Of a stretch of 64,000 nucleotides of DNA, positions 9,131-18,669 are shown piece by piece. The position numbers and the translations under genes are program-made. The notes below the pieces were generated by a model. That model saw only the letters and a program-made list of their open reading frames with translations, was not told where the DNA came from and did not search any database. Position 1 is the stretch's first letter; each line of letters opens with the position of its first letter. The DNA comes from Sulfurimonas sp. (lineage in GTDB: Bacteria; Campylobacterota; Campylobacteria; Campylobacterales; Sulfurimonadaceae), in the NCBI RefSeq assembly GCF_028714655.1, contig NZ_JAQTLY010000004.1:62001-126000 (forward strand), given 5' to 3'.

Positions 9131-10075
9131 ATGTCCGTTTTAGATAATGTAGATGCCGCTACAAATCTGGCAAAAAACAATGAAGTCCAACTTTTAGTAT
9201 TTAGAGTCAGCGACAAAGAGGACTCCGCTTATTACGCTATAAATGTTTTTAAAACAAGAGAAGTAGTGGAATCCAAAAATCATTTTATAACTCAGATGCC
9301 CTCATCTCACAGAATGTTAGAGGGTACCATAGTTCTTCGCGGAATGCAAATTCCCATACTAAACCTTCCGCTGTGGCTTGGAACAACCATGAATAAAGAG
9401 GATATCGATAAATCAAATATTCTTATTTGTGACTTTAACGGCATAGTAATAGGACTAAGGATTATGTCGGCATATAGAGTTTTAAAGAAAAATTGGAATG
9501 AAATGCATTCTCCCGACAGCTATAGAGTCGGTGAAGACAATGTAGTTATCAATGATACAAGGCTAGAAGACGGTAGTTTATGCCTCGTCCTTGATTATGA
9601 AAAGCTATTAGCCGATGTTATCCCTCAAGCAATGGTTGATGTATCTGAATCACCTGCAAATCTAAAAGATTTTAATATACCCGAAAAACTAAAATACGGA
9701 ACGGTTTTAATAGCCGAAGATTCTAAAACGGCACAAAAACATCTCAAACAAATTTTTAAAAATGCAAATCTCTCTATGAAACTTTTTGACAACGGAAAAC
9801 TGCTTGTTGACTATATAAATTCATTGGGTGAAGATGTCTCAAAAATTCCGGCTGTGATTACGGATATAGAGATGCCCGAGATGTCAGGTTTTACGGTTGT
9901 AAAACTGCTAAAGGGCAGTTTAAAAACAAAAAATATACCTGTTATCATAAACAGCTCAATGACAGGGCTTAATAATAAAAGAGAAGCGGATGTTTTAGGA
10001 GCTGATGGTTTTATAGACAAAACAAAAAGTCAAAATATTATCCCGCTAATTATAGAAATTATGAATCAAAATTAA
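9131..10075 (+). CDS. cheV: Chemotaxis coupling protein CheV
   Basis: 314 residues: a CheW-like domain (about 15-170) followed by a receiver domain (about 190-312). In the receiver the phospho-acceptor is the aspartate in AVITDIEMPEMSG, and the conserved lysine is in GFIDKTKS. CheV couples receptors to CheA and its receiver probably allows adaptation. Several CheV paralogues are usual in Campylobacterota. A good AAAGGG ribosome site lies before the ATG. It precedes, with a 72-base gap, a second receiver protein and a kinase on the same strand. Confidence 0.93.
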   Translation: MSVLDNVDAATNLAKNNEVQLLVFRVSDKEDSAYYAINVFKTREVVESKNHFITQMPSSHRMLEGTIVLRGMQIPILNLPLWLGTTMNKEDIDKSNILICDFNGIVIGLRIMSAYRVLKKNWNEMHSPDSYRVGEDNVVINDTRLEDGSLCLVLDYEKLLADVIPQAMVDVSESPANLKDFNIPEKLKYGTVLIAEDSKTAQKHLKQIFKNANLSMKLFDNGKLLVDYINSLGEDVSKIPAVITDIEMPEMSGFTVVKLLKGSLKTKNIPVIINSSMTGLNNKREADVLGADGFIDKTKSQNIIPLIIEIMNQN

Positions 10076-10147
10076 TGGGTGCTTCTAATTTTGACCAAAG
10101 CTGTTTTATCATAAAATTTAATATATTTACCAATAGGTAGTAGCACA

Positions 10148-11665
10148 ATGAATGAAAAAATTGAGACAATAAAAAAATTATCAAAAGATATCGGCATCTT
10201 ATATGTGGAAGACAATCAAGGTTTGTCCAAAAATATGCAAACTCTTCTAAGCAGAATCTTTGATAATGTCTACATAGCCTATAACGGCGAAGATGGCTAT
10301 AACGAATATATTAAACATAAGCCGAAAATTGTTATAACAGATGTAAATATGCCCATAATGAGCGGCTTTGAAATGATAAAAAAAATCAAGGCACTGGAGT
10401 TGGAATGTAAAATTATTATACTCTCTGCCTACGATGAAAAAGAGGATCTATATAAAGCACTTGAACTAGGCGTATTTTCTTATCTTCACAAACCGGCAAA
10501 AGCTCCGGAACTTGTGGATGCTATCTATAATGCAACCGTAGCAATACAAAAAGAGGAAAATAGCCGTATCTTTTTAAATCAGCTTCAAAATATTTTTAAC
10601 TATCAAAACAATATAGTAATTATGATGCATGAAGATAAATTTGTTTTGGTAAATCAGCGTTTTAACGAGTTTTTCGGAGTAGAGAGCATAGATGAATTTA
10701 AAAAGGAGCATGGCGATATCGACAAATTGCTGCTTGAACATAAAGAATTTTTATATACTACACCCTCATTTAAATGGATAGATATCGCCATAAAAAATCC
10801 GGGAAAACTTTTTCATACAAAAATACAAAATTATAAAGGCGAAAAAAGACATCTTATCTTAAAACTTAGAGAGATTCCACAAAAAGATAAACACTACATT
10901 CTCTCTTTTGATGATGTAACAGAGTTAAACCTGATGACTCTCTTTGATGCAAACGCATCAAAAAATGATGAAACATCAAAAGATAAAGCATCCATTTTAG
11001 CTCTGCTAAAAGTTATCAAAGATAACTCCGCAGAGATAAGACTGCACAATTTTTATAAAGGGTTGACTATTATAAATCCTGCTGTTCTAATAAATATAGA
11101 TGAAGAAAGTTTCTCGTTAAAAACAGTAAATACTCAACTAAAAGTTGTCCAAATTACTAGATTTATGACTATTACCTCTGAAATATTTCCAAAAGATGTC
11201 GTATGTAAATCCATTAAAAATGTCGATTCCGACAACCAAATAATTGTTATAGACGATTTCGCTTTTGCATCAAGAAGTGCGGCAGACAGGAAATACACCC
11301 GCTTAGAGCCTGATGCCGATCACGGATGTACCCTCTACTATAAAAATATAAAATTTCCCGGTGAAACTCATATTGTAGACATTTCTGAAGTCTCCGTAAA
11401 AATAAAAATAGATGCACTGCCGGCAGGAATAGAAATCGGCACAACGGTTAAAGTAGCTATATTTTTAAAACTAAAGGGAAAACCGATGTCATTTATCACA
11501 TTAGGCAAAGTTTATAGAATTGACGAAAACAAATATGACTACAATATCGTACTCTTATATGAGCTTGACAAAAAAAATCTAAACAATATAAGAGAGTACC
11601 TCTCCAACCGCCAAATTGAGCTTATAAGAGAGTTTAAATCGACGGATATCAATTCACTATCATAA
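10148..11665 (+). CDS. Response regulator with receiver, PAS-like and PilZ-like domains
   Basis: 505 residues. The receiver domain (about 12-130) has the acceptor aspartate in IVITDVNMPIMSG and the lysine in YLHKPAK. Residues about 140-265 look PAS-like (NIVIMMHEDKFVLVNQRFNEFF). The C-terminus has RKYTR and VDISEVSVKIKI, resembling the RxxxR and D/NxSxxG signature of PilZ c-di-GMP receptors; the last glycine is replaced by serine, so binding is uncertain. It may turn phosphorylation and c-di-GMP into one output. The histidine kinase gene starts 16 bases downstream, so the two are likely partners. Confidence 0.75.
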   Translation: MNEKIETIKKLSKDIGILYVEDNQGLSKNMQTLLSRIFDNVYIAYNGEDGYNEYIKHKPKIVITDVNMPIMSGFEMIKKIKALELECKIIILSAYDEKEDLYKALELGVFSYLHKPAKAPELVDAIYNATVAIQKEENSRIFLNQLQNIFNYQNNIVIMMHEDKFVLVNQRFNEFFGVESIDEFKKEHGDIDKLLLEHKEFLYTTPSFKWIDIAIKNPGKLFHTKIQNYKGEKRHLILKLREIPQKDKHYILSFDDVTELNLMTLFDANASKNDETSKDKASILALLKVIKDNSAEIRLHNFYKGLTIINPAVLINIDEESFSLKTVNTQLKVVQITRFMTITSEIFPKDVVCKSIKNVDSDNQIIVIDDFAFASRSAADRKYTRLEPDADHGCTLYYKNIKFPGETHIVDISEVSVKIKIDALPAGIEIGTTVKVAIFLKLKGKPMSFITLGKVYRIDENKYDYNIVLLYELDKKNLNNIREYLSNRQIELIREFKSTDINSLS

Positions 11666-11681
11666 AATATCTGGAGTCAAA

Positions 11682-13061
11682 ATGAATAAAATAAGCTTAA
11701 GAAAAAAGTATATATTCGCTTTAATTCTAGTGGCGGTATATGCACTGCTGTTTCATACCTCTACTATCACTCTTGTTAAAAACCATGATAAATATGCCCA
11801 AGATATAAATCTGGTGGCAAAAGAGCAGATGCTCACGGCAAAGATAATATACTGCATCAACTATATGTCATATCATGAAGCAAATGGACACAAAACATCA
11901 CTAAATGAGGCTGTAGGGGAGTTTGAAAAAACTGAACTTATCTTAAAAGAGAAAGGATATATTTTTGAAGAAGAGAGCAAAAAAGAGTATCTTCAAAGCG
12001 TAAAACAGTTTTTAAATATTTTTGAAGACAGAGGAGATAATGAACGATATGACAAGATAGAAGAGATTAATGTTTTCCTACAAAAAAAGTATGATTTTTT
12101 AATAAAAAATATCGGTGATTATACTCTTGCCATCCAAAAAGAGAGTGAAAAATCAACCCAAAATATAGTATTTATAAAAACACTTCTTTTGATACTTTTG
12201 CTTCTGCTATTAGCTTTTGAAGCTTTTTTTATATTCTTACCGACAGAAAATGAGATAAAGGCAAAAACAAAAGAGCTAGAAGATATAAATAAAGATTTAC
12301 AAGAGCGTGTTATGGACGAAGTATATAAAAATAGAGAAAAAACTATACAAATCATTCAGCAATCAAAACTGGCACAAATGGGAGAGATGCTTAATATGAT
12401 TGCGCATCAGTGGCGTCAACCGCTGGCGTCTATATCGGCAATATCGGGAACTCTCTCGCTTGATATTATGATGGATAACTACAAAGCCGATTTCTTTCAA
12501 GCAAAATTGGACTCTATTGATGAACTGGCGAATTACCTCTCACAAACTATTGATGATTTTAGAAATTTCTTTAAAAACGACAAAAAGCTAGAGCACGGAG
12601 AGTTAAAAGATATAGTCGAAAAGAGTTTTAAGATTATTGCTCCTTGCATAGAAACAAAAAATATCACAATAAGCACCGATATAGATGATGATATCTTTGT
12701 ATATACCTATATCACGGAAATAAAACAAGTTTTGTTAAATATTATAAAAAATGCAGAGGATGTACTGCTCGAAAAAAATATTAACAATGCAACCATTTGG
12801 GTTAATGGACGCAAAGATGAAAAGTATGCAGAATTAACCATTGAAGATAACGGTGGAGGCATTTCCGATGAGATAATGAGCAAAATTTTCGAACCGTATT
12901 TTAGTACAAAAAAAGATAAAGAGGGAACCGGCATCGGTCTGTATATGTCTAAAATGATTGTTGAAGAGCATTGCAAAGGCAAAATCAGTGTTCAAAACGG
13001 CAGCTACGGCGCAAAATTTACTATAAATATTCCGCTGGATAAATCAAATTACAAAAAATAG
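11682..13061 (+). CDS. Membrane sensor histidine kinase
   Basis: 459 residues. Transmembrane segments at about 10-30 and 165-185 enclose a periplasmic sensor region of about 130 residues rich in charged helices, resembling four-helix-bundle sensors. A coiled coil leads into a dimerisation domain whose phospho-accepting histidine is in IAHQWRQPLASI, the form common in Campylobacterota. The ATP-binding domain shows NIIKNAED (N box), EDNGGGI (G1) and GTGIGLYMSK (G2). The likely cognate regulator is the REC/PilZ-like protein 16 bases upstream. The ligand is unknown. Confidence 0.88.
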   Translation: MNKISLRKKYIFALILVAVYALLFHTSTITLVKNHDKYAQDINLVAKEQMLTAKIIYCINYMSYHEANGHKTSLNEAVGEFEKTELILKEKGYIFEEESKKEYLQSVKQFLNIFEDRGDNERYDKIEEINVFLQKKYDFLIKNIGDYTLAIQKESEKSTQNIVFIKTLLLILLLLLLAFEAFFIFLPTENEIKAKTKELEDINKDLQERVMDEVYKNREKTIQIIQQSKLAQMGEMLNMIAHQWRQPLASISAISGTLSLDIMMDNYKADFFQAKLDSIDELANYLSQTIDDFRNFFKNDKKLEHGELKDIVEKSFKIIAPCIETKNITISTDIDDDIFVYTYITEIKQVLLNIIKNAEDVLLEKNINNATIWVNGRKDEKYAELTIEDNGGGISDEIMSKIFEPYFSTKKDKEGTGIGLYMSKMIVEEHCKGKISVQNGSYGAKFTINIPLDKSNYKK

Positions 13062-13065
13062 ACAA

Positions 13066-13097
13066 ACACCGTTAATATCGCGAGATATTAACGGTGT
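13066..13097. terminator. 14-bp hairpin with GCGA loop between convergent genes
   Basis: A perfect 14-base stem (ACACCGTTAATATC and its complement) closed by a GCGA tetraloop (GNRA class) lies between the kinase gene and the convergent carboxylase gene. On the minus strand the stem is followed by a T-rich run, so it should terminate the carboxylase operon. For the plus strand the tail is weaker. Confidence 0.8.
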
Positions 13098-13106
13098 AAG
13101 TTAAAA

Positions 13107-14942
13107 TTATGACATCAACGCTATAACTTGACCTTCAGTTACTCTATCGTTAGTCGCAACATCTATAGATTTGATTATACCGCTTTTTGGTGCAACTACA
13201 TCTATTTCCATTTTCATAGATTCTAATATTAAAATAACATCACCCTCGTTTACGCTTTGACCCGGATTAGCAACTATTTTCCATACATTTCCCGGAAGAA
13301 GCGCTTTTACTTCAAATCCGTTTACTACCGCTTTTGGAGCAACAGGAGCTGCTGCAGGAGCAACTGCTGCACTCTCACCGTTTACTGCAGTTACTTGAAT
13401 ATTTACATCACCTTCAGCAACTTGAACACTATATTTTTGACCGTCAACAACTACCGTATAATTTCCGCTTCCCATTTTTCTACTCCCTTGTTCATTTTTA
13501 TTTTGTTCTTTTTTCTCTTCTTCTTTTTTCATATCCGACAGTTTGCGAACCATTAGCTCACCTTGACCTTTTAGAAAAGCAATTCCTTTTTCGTGACAAG
13601 CTGCAGCTATAAAAATATTTTCTTCGGTTATTTCGATATTTTCTGCTTTTAGTTTGTCAATCCAAGTAGCCAAAGACTTACTCTCATCCGCATTTGCGAT
13701 ATCAAGAGCTTTCTCCGTTGTAGGCGCTAAACCTAATTTTTCAGAAGCAATTTTAACAACTTCAGGATCAGGTGCAACCGGAGTTTTACCGAAATAACCC
13801 AGAACCATTCTTCCGTATCCCGGAGCGATTGCATTCCACGGACCTTGCATAACATTGTTAAGCGCTTGTTGAAAATAAAATTGTGAAACAGGTGTAACGG
13901 ATGTTCCGTATCCGCCTTTTTTTACAACTTCAGTCATAGCAGCGATTACTTCGGGAAATCTATCCATAATGCCGTTATCACGCATCATTTGAGTATTTGC
14001 AGTAAGCGCACCGCCCGGCATTGGAGAAAATGGAATAATCGGAGAAACCATTGTTGCTTCAGGCGGCATAAAATAGTCTGCCAAACAGTGTTGAAGCTCT
14101 TTTTCATAAGTAAGTACTTTATCTATTTCAAGTCCGCCAAGGTCATAATTCATCCCTTTTGTAGCATGAAGCATAGTTAAAATATCCGGCTGGCTTGTTC
14201 CCCCGCTTACAGGTGCAGCAGCCAAATCGATACCGTCTACACCCGCTTCAAGAGCAGCCATATATGCAGCTACCGAAACACCTGCCGTTTCATGAGTATG
14301 AAGTCTTAAGTGTGTTCCCTCGGGAATCAAGCGTCTTGCCATTTGAATAGTTTCAAAAACTTTTTGAGGATTTGAAGTTCCTGATGCATCTTTAAAACAG
14401 ATACTGTCATAAGGAATACCGCTGTCTAGTATCTCGCGCAATGTTTTTTCGTAAAACTCTACGGTATGAGCACCAAAACAACCCGGAGGCAGATCCATCA
14501 TAGTAACTACAACTTCATGTTTTAATCCATGATGCGTTATTCGCTCTGCCGAATATTTTAAATTTTCAACATCGTTTAATGCATCAAAATTTCTAATAGT
14601 CGTCGTACCGTGTTTTTTAAACATTTTTGCATGTAAATCTATAAGCTCTTTAGAGCCTGTATCTAACATTACAGTATTAATACCGCGAGATAATGTTTGA
14701 AGATTTGCATCAGGTCCTACAATGCTGCGAAACTTGTCCATCATAAGAAACGCATCTTCTCTTAAGTAAAAGTAGAGTGACTGAAATCTAGCGCCGCCGC
14801 CAAATTCAAAGTGAGTAATTCCCGCTCTTTTTGCCGCTTCAACAGCCGGAAAAAAATCGTTCATCAATACACGACCGCCAAAGACGGACTGAACACCGTC
14901 TCTAAATGTTGTATCCATTACATCTATAAATTTTTTAGCCAT
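13107..14942 (-). CDS. Biotin-carrying carboxyltransferase subunit (OadA/PycB type)
   Basis: 611 residues: an HMGL-like carboxyltransferase domain starting DTTFRDGVQS with RLHTHETAG, a conserved middle domain, a linker rich in lysine, glutamate, alanine and proline, and a C-terminal biotinyl domain with the biotin lysine in ESMKMEID. The family includes oxaloacetate decarboxylase alpha (Na+ pump) and pyruvate carboxylase subunit B. An OadG-like gene lies six bases upstream and favours the decarboxylase reading. No membrane beta subunit or biotin carboxylase gene is present here, so direction and partner stay open. Confidence 0.85.
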   Translation of the reverse strand: MAKKFIDVMDTTFRDGVQSVFGGRVLMNDFFPAVEAAKRAGITHFEFGGGARFQSLYFYLREDAFLMMDKFRSIVGPDANLQTLSRGINTVMLDTGSKELIDLHAKMFKKHGTTTIRNFDALNDVENLKYSAERITHHGLKHEVVVTMMDLPPGCFGAHTVEFYEKTLREILDSGIPYDSICFKDASGTSNPQKVFETIQMARRLIPEGTHLRLHTHETAGVSVAAYMAALEAGVDGIDLAAAPVSGGTSQPDILTMLHATKGMNYDLGGLEIDKVLTYEKELQHCLADYFMPPEATMVSPIIPFSPMPGGALTANTQMMRDNGIMDRFPEVIAAMTEVVKKGGYGTSVTPVSQFYFQQALNNVMQGPWNAIAPGYGRMVLGYFGKTPVAPDPEVVKIASEKLGLAPTTEKALDIANADESKSLATWIDKLKAENIEITEENIFIAAACHEKGIAFLKGQGELMVRKLSDMKKEEEKKEQNKNEQGSRKMGSGNYTVVVDGQKYSVQVAEGDVNIQVTAVNGESAAVAPAAAPVAPKAVVNGFEVKALLPGNVWKIVANPGQSVNEGDVILILESMKMEIDVVAPKSGIIKSIDVATNDRVTEGQVIALMS

Positions 14943-14948
14943 TTTATT

Positions 14949-15164
14949 TTAACCTTCTCTATGATATTTAATTGCAGCCGTTATTGCAGCAACTACTTTT
15001 TTTTGATTATCTTGATTTTGAGCATTGTTTAATGTAGGATTTACCTCAGGTTTTACTTCAGGTTCCACTTCAGGATAAAATTTCTTTATAATATTTGACA
15101 CGGCATCCGTCTTAGATACTACTATTCCAATTATTATTCCAATAAATAAAAAAACAACTTCCAT
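14949..15164 (-). CDS. OadG-like single-pass small subunit
   Basis: 71 residues: one N-terminal transmembrane segment (VVFLFIGIIIGIVV), a linker with PEVxPEV-type repeats, and a short C-terminus ending VVAAITAAIKYHREG. A membrane anchor, Pro/Glu-rich linker and 'AAI.AAI' tail are the layout of oxaloacetate decarboxylase gamma, which tethers the alpha subunit to the membrane beta subunit. It is the first gene of a two-gene operon with the biotin-carrying subunit. The match is by pattern only. Confidence 0.6.
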   Translation of the reverse strand: MEVVFLFIGIIIGIVVSKTDAVSNIIKKFYPEVEPEVKPEVNPTLNNAQNQDNQKKVVAAITAAIKYHREG

Positions 15165-15335
15165 TTTAGAACTCTCTACTACAAAGTTTAGTTTCCATCA
15201 ATATACCTTTCTAACATCTTTCGCGGTACTTTACAATATTAATGTTTAAAAAGAGTTTGTGCCACTTTTCGTAATCTTAAAAAATAATCGGATTGTTACT
15301 TTTTGATTATATAATTCATAAAAAATATCAATAGA

Positions 15336-15647
15336 GTGTATATGAAAAATGAAAATGTTGTAAAATTTGGATTAATAAATACGGTAGAAGGATACTCATA
15401 CTTGGCACTCGTTTTTATTGCAATGCCGTTAAAATACATATTTGGAATCGCTTTGGCGGTAAAGATGGTCGGTATGATTCACGGCATACTTTTTGTACTA
15501 TTTTGTTTATATCTTATAAAAGCATGGCAAGAGAGCAAATGGTCATTTGGAGAAAATATCATATTTTTTATAGCTTCGCTTATACCGTTTGGAACTTTTT
15601 TTACTAAAACTAAAATTAAAACTTATGAATTAAAAAGTTTTGTTTAG
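15336..15647 (+). CDS. DUF3817-family integral membrane protein
   Basis: 103 residues with three hydrophobic segments. The opening NTVEGYSYLALVFIAMPLKYIFG and the middle GMIHGILFVLFCLYL are typical of DUF3817 proteins, whose function is unknown. It is divergent from the OadG-like gene across about 170 bases that must hold both promoters. A second small membrane protein gene follows after 33 bases. Confidence 0.7.
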   Translation: MYMKNENVVKFGLINTVEGYSYLALVFIAMPLKYIFGIALAVKMVGMIHGILFVLFCLYLIKAWQESKWSFGENIIFFIASLIPFGTFFTKTKIKTYELKSFV

Positions 15648-15680
15648 TTAAAATATTTTATAAAATCAAGGAGCGTGTTT

Positions 15681-15989
15681 ATGATTGCCGGAATGAACGA
15701 ACAAGATTTAATGGCGTATATCATATTTGGATTAATACTGAATTTTACTTTTTCTATACTTTTTGGAATGTATCTTAGTAAAAATATAGGGATGCAGGAG
15801 ATGATTGAACTAAAAGGCGATAAAGAACAATCGCTATTTGTAAGCCTTAGTCTTTTTATACCGTATGCAAAAATGATAGTTACGCTTTACAGAGTTGCGA
15901 TTTTGCAGATATTCTTTTTAGATAAAGGTTATACGCATAAAGAGTTTTGGATATATATGACTACAAATCAGTTAAATAAATTAGATTAG
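15681..15989 (+). CDS. Small membrane protein of unknown function
   Basis: About 102 residues. One clear membrane segment lies near the N-terminus (IIFGLILNFTFSILFGMYL) and a second hydrophobic stretch is SLSLFIPYAKMIVTLYRVAILQIFF. I do not recognise the family. AAGGAG lies seven bases before the ATG at 15681, which rules out the GTG two codons upstream. It probably shares a transcript with the DUF3817 gene. Its stop lies 11 bases from the stop of a convergent gene. Confidence 0.6.
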   Translation: MIAGMNEQDLMAYIIFGLILNFTFSILFGMYLSKNIGMQEMIELKGDKEQSLFVSLSLFIPYAKMIVTLYRVAILQIFFLDKGYTHKEFWIYMTTNQLNKLD

Positions 15990-16000
15990 AACTGGCAAGT

Positions 16001-16513
16001 TTATAAAGATTTTTTAACTTCGATTAGTTTTAGCGTCTCATAGGCGCATAGAGGATTTAATTTTACTGCAGATGTTTCTAAAGCTTTAACGCAAAGTCTT
16101 AAATGATCCAAGTCATTTTCGCGCATTATTGCTTCAAGCAATATTTGAGCATCTTTGATTCGAAGATTTCTAACGACTCCCAAGTTTTTGTGCGCCAGAT
16201 TTCTAATATTTGTATAATCTAAACTCTTGCCTTCCAACTCATCTTTTTTCAATTCATGGATATATTTATAAAAAGCTATTTTTGATTTTAAAATTTGTAT
16301 GATATAGTCTTCGATAAGTTGACGGATAGTGTCTTCATCCAAAGACAACTCTTCTAGCGCTTCGGCAATTTCATAGCGATAATCAGATATTTCTAAATGT
16401 TGAAGATTTTCTTCAATAAAAGATTCCCCCTCATTGAGCAACATATCTATCTTGCGCCGAAGTTCGGCGTTTTCAGGCCGTCTCTTATCTTTGTATTTAT
16501 TATCCATGAACAT
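16001..16513 (-). CDS. Conserved helical protein of unknown function
   Basis: 170 residues, highly charged and predicted all-helical, with no signal peptide or membrane segment and a mid-sequence LSLDEDTIRQLIEDYIIQILKSK. It may be a cytoplasmic helical bundle, but I recognise no family motif. Either the ATG at 16513 or the one at 16507 could be the start. It follows htpG by about 90 bases on the same strand, with a hairpin between. Confidence 0.5.
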   Translation of the reverse strand: MFMDNKYKDKRRPENAELRRKIDMLLNEGESFIEENLQHLEISDYRYEIAEALEELSLDEDTIRQLIEDYIIQILKSKIAFYKYIHELKKDELEGKSLDYTNIRNLAHKNLGVVRNLRIKDAQILLEAIMRENDLDHLRLCVKALETSAVKLNPLCAYETLKLIEVKKSL

Positions 16514-16574
16514 ATGATATCATAATCTTTCTCTTTATCATAATTTAACGGTAAAAAATAATCTAAACTATTAC

Positions 16575-16593
16575 GAGTGCTACAAATGCACTC
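16575..16593 (-). terminator. Probable htpG terminator hairpin
   Basis: A 6-base stem (GAGTGC / GCACTC) with a seven-base loop lies just past the htpG stop. On the minus strand a T-rich tract follows about ten bases later. It is weak but well placed. Confidence 0.4.
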
Positions 16594-16604
16594 ATAATCA
16601 GAAA

Positions 16605-18500
16605 TTATACAACAGCTTTTGCAATAATTCTATTTAATCTTGAAATAAAACCTGCAGTATCTTCAAGTTCAACTCCGTCAAAAAGTTTTGCCTGATCAAG
16701 AAGCACATGCGCTGCATCATTAATCAAGTTTTGATCTACGGAATTTTTCAACTTTATAATCAAATCGTGATTAGGATTTATCTGTAAAATAGGTGCCGGA
16801 GTCGGCATCTCTGAACCTTGTCCCATCTGTCTCATAATTTTAGCCATCATATAAGCCGAATCTTCTTTATCCTCTTTGAGTTTTACCGGAGAATCAACCA
16901 AATCAAAAGTCACTTCAACCGATTTTACACTCTCGCCGAGTGCGTCTTTTAGCTCTTTAGTCAGACTTTCAAATGATTTGGCACTCTCTTCGTGAGCTTT
17001 TTTAGCATCCTCGTTCTCTTCAAATTTAGCATCGCTTACATGGACAAATTTGTACTCTTTATACTCCGTTACCATCGGGAAGATTATCGTATCTATCTCT
17101 TCGTTTAAGACCAAAACATCTATGCCGCGAGACTTAAATCTCTCTAATGACGGCGAATTTCTAAGCATTGAGAGCGAAGTTTTACCTGTAATATAGTAAA
17201 TCTCTTTTTTAGCTTCATCTACGGTTTTTACGAAATCCTCTATCATAACCTTTTGGCTTGAGTTTAGAGTATTGAACTTCATAAGCTCTAAGAGTTTTTC
17301 ACGATTACCGTAATCGCTGTAAATCCCCTCTTTTAAAACATTGCCGAACTGTGCAAAAAAGTCGTCATACTTTTTAGTGTCGTTTTTCGCCATTTTAGAT
17401 AGTTCCGAGAGAACCTTTTTTACCGAAGCATTTTTGATTTTTGCCATAACCGCGTTTGACTGTAAAATCTCGCGGGATACATTTAGAGGCAGATCTTTAG
17501 AGTCGATTACACCGCGTAAAAATCTAAGATATGTCGGCATAAGTTCTTTTTCGTCATCGGTGATAAATACGCGGTTAATATAGAGTTTGATACCTGTTTG
17601 ATAATCTACTCTATACAAATCCATCGGTGCTTTGGACGGGATGTAAAAGAGTGTCGTGTACTCCATCGCACCCTCTGCTTTATGGTGCATCCAAGCGAGA
17701 GGCTCTTCTGAGGAGTGAGCGATTGAGCTGTAAAAATCTTTGTACTCTTCATCGCTTATCTCATTTTTTGAGATTGTCCAAAGTGCGTTTGCGCGGTTGA
17801 TTTGCACATTTTCTATCTCTGTTCTTGAAGGCTCTGTTTCCTTACCCTCATCATCTTTTACGGCTGCAATAAACTTCTCTTTATCCATAAAAATTGGAAA
17901 CGGGATGTGATTTGAATATTTTTTTATGATATTTTCAATTCTGTAACTATCTAAAAATTCACTCTCGTCATCGTTTAGATGCATAACTATCGTAGTACCG
18001 TGACCGTCTTGTGTCGTATGCTCTATCTCAAACTCGCCGTCTCCCTTGCTTATCCACAGATAAGCCTGCTCTTCGCCGGCTTTTTTCGTGGTTACTTCAA
18101 CCTTGTGCGCAACCATAAAACAAGCATAAAAGCCAACACCGAATTGACCGATAAGATTTGAATCTTTTTTCTGGTCACCCGTTAGATTTTCTAAAAACGC
18201 TTTTGTGCCTGATTTTGCGATAGTACCTAAATTATTCATTAGATCTTCTTCGTTCATACCGATACCGCTATCTTTAATGGTTAGAGTTTTTGCCTCTTTA
18301 TTTGCTACGATATCTATACGAGGAACAAAATTTACACCTTTATAAGCATCATTGGTTAAAACCGACATATTTAACTTATCAAGTGCGTCAGATGCGTTTG
18401 AAACCAGCTCTCGTATGAATATCTCTTTATTTGAATAAAGCGAGTGTATCATAAGATTTAATATTTGATTTGCTTCTGTTTGAAACTGATGTTTTGCCAT
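16605..18500 (-). CDS. htpG: Hsp90-family chaperone HtpG
   Basis: 631 residues, full length. The N-terminal GHKL ATPase domain shows QILNLMIHSLYSNKEIFIREL, DSGIGM and GQFGVGFYA. The middle domain has LPLNVSREILQ, and the C-terminal dimerisation region follows. It refolds stress-damaged clients in the cytoplasm. AAGGATTC precedes the ATG. It reads away from a 285-base intergenic region that also carries the promoter and leader of the small gene at 18786. Confidence 0.96.
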   Translation of the reverse strand: MAKHQFQTEANQILNLMIHSLYSNKEIFIRELVSNASDALDKLNMSVLTNDAYKGVNFVPRIDIVANKEAKTLTIKDSGIGMNEEDLMNNLGTIAKSGTKAFLENLTGDQKKDSNLIGQFGVGFYACFMVAHKVEVTTKKAGEEQAYLWISKGDGEFEIEHTTQDGHGTTIVMHLNDDESEFLDSYRIENIIKKYSNHIPFPIFMDKEKFIAAVKDDEGKETEPSRTEIENVQINRANALWTISKNEISDEEYKDFYSSIAHSSEEPLAWMHHKAEGAMEYTTLFYIPSKAPMDLYRVDYQTGIKLYINRVFITDDEKELMPTYLRFLRGVIDSKDLPLNVSREILQSNAVMAKIKNASVKKVLSELSKMAKNDTKKYDDFFAQFGNVLKEGIYSDYGNREKLLELMKFNTLNSSQKVMIEDFVKTVDEAKKEIYYITGKTSLSMLRNSPSLERFKSRGIDVLVLNEEIDTIIFPMVTEYKEYKFVHVSDAKFEENEDAKKAHEESAKSFESLTKELKDALGESVKSVEVTFDLVDSPVKLKEDKEDSAYMMAKIMRQMGQGSEMPTPAPILQINPNHDLIIKLKNSVDQNLINDAAHVLLDQAKLFDGVELEDTAGFISRLNRIIAKAVV

Positions 18501-18634
18501 CTTTTGAATCCTTTTGGTTAAAATTTAAAAGTATATAGTAGCAAAAAAAAGTTAATGAGTGCAAATAAAATCAACTTAGTTTAGTCTACTATACTCAACT
18601 ATATTTAGTCTAAAAATTATTAATATTTTTTTGA

Positions 18635-18640
18635 TATAAT
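18635..18640 (+). promoter_or_regulatory. Candidate sigma-70 -10 box for the 18786 gene
   Basis: A TATAAT preceded by a T-run (TTTTTTTGA) fits the housekeeping promoter pattern of Campylobacterota, in which a T-rich tract replaces a strong -35. Transcription from near 18647 would give a leader of about 140 bases containing the palindromic repeat and terminator hairpin below. Confidence 0.55.
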
Positions 18641-18669
18641 TGTAGCCTCTGAACAATTATCAAATTAGA

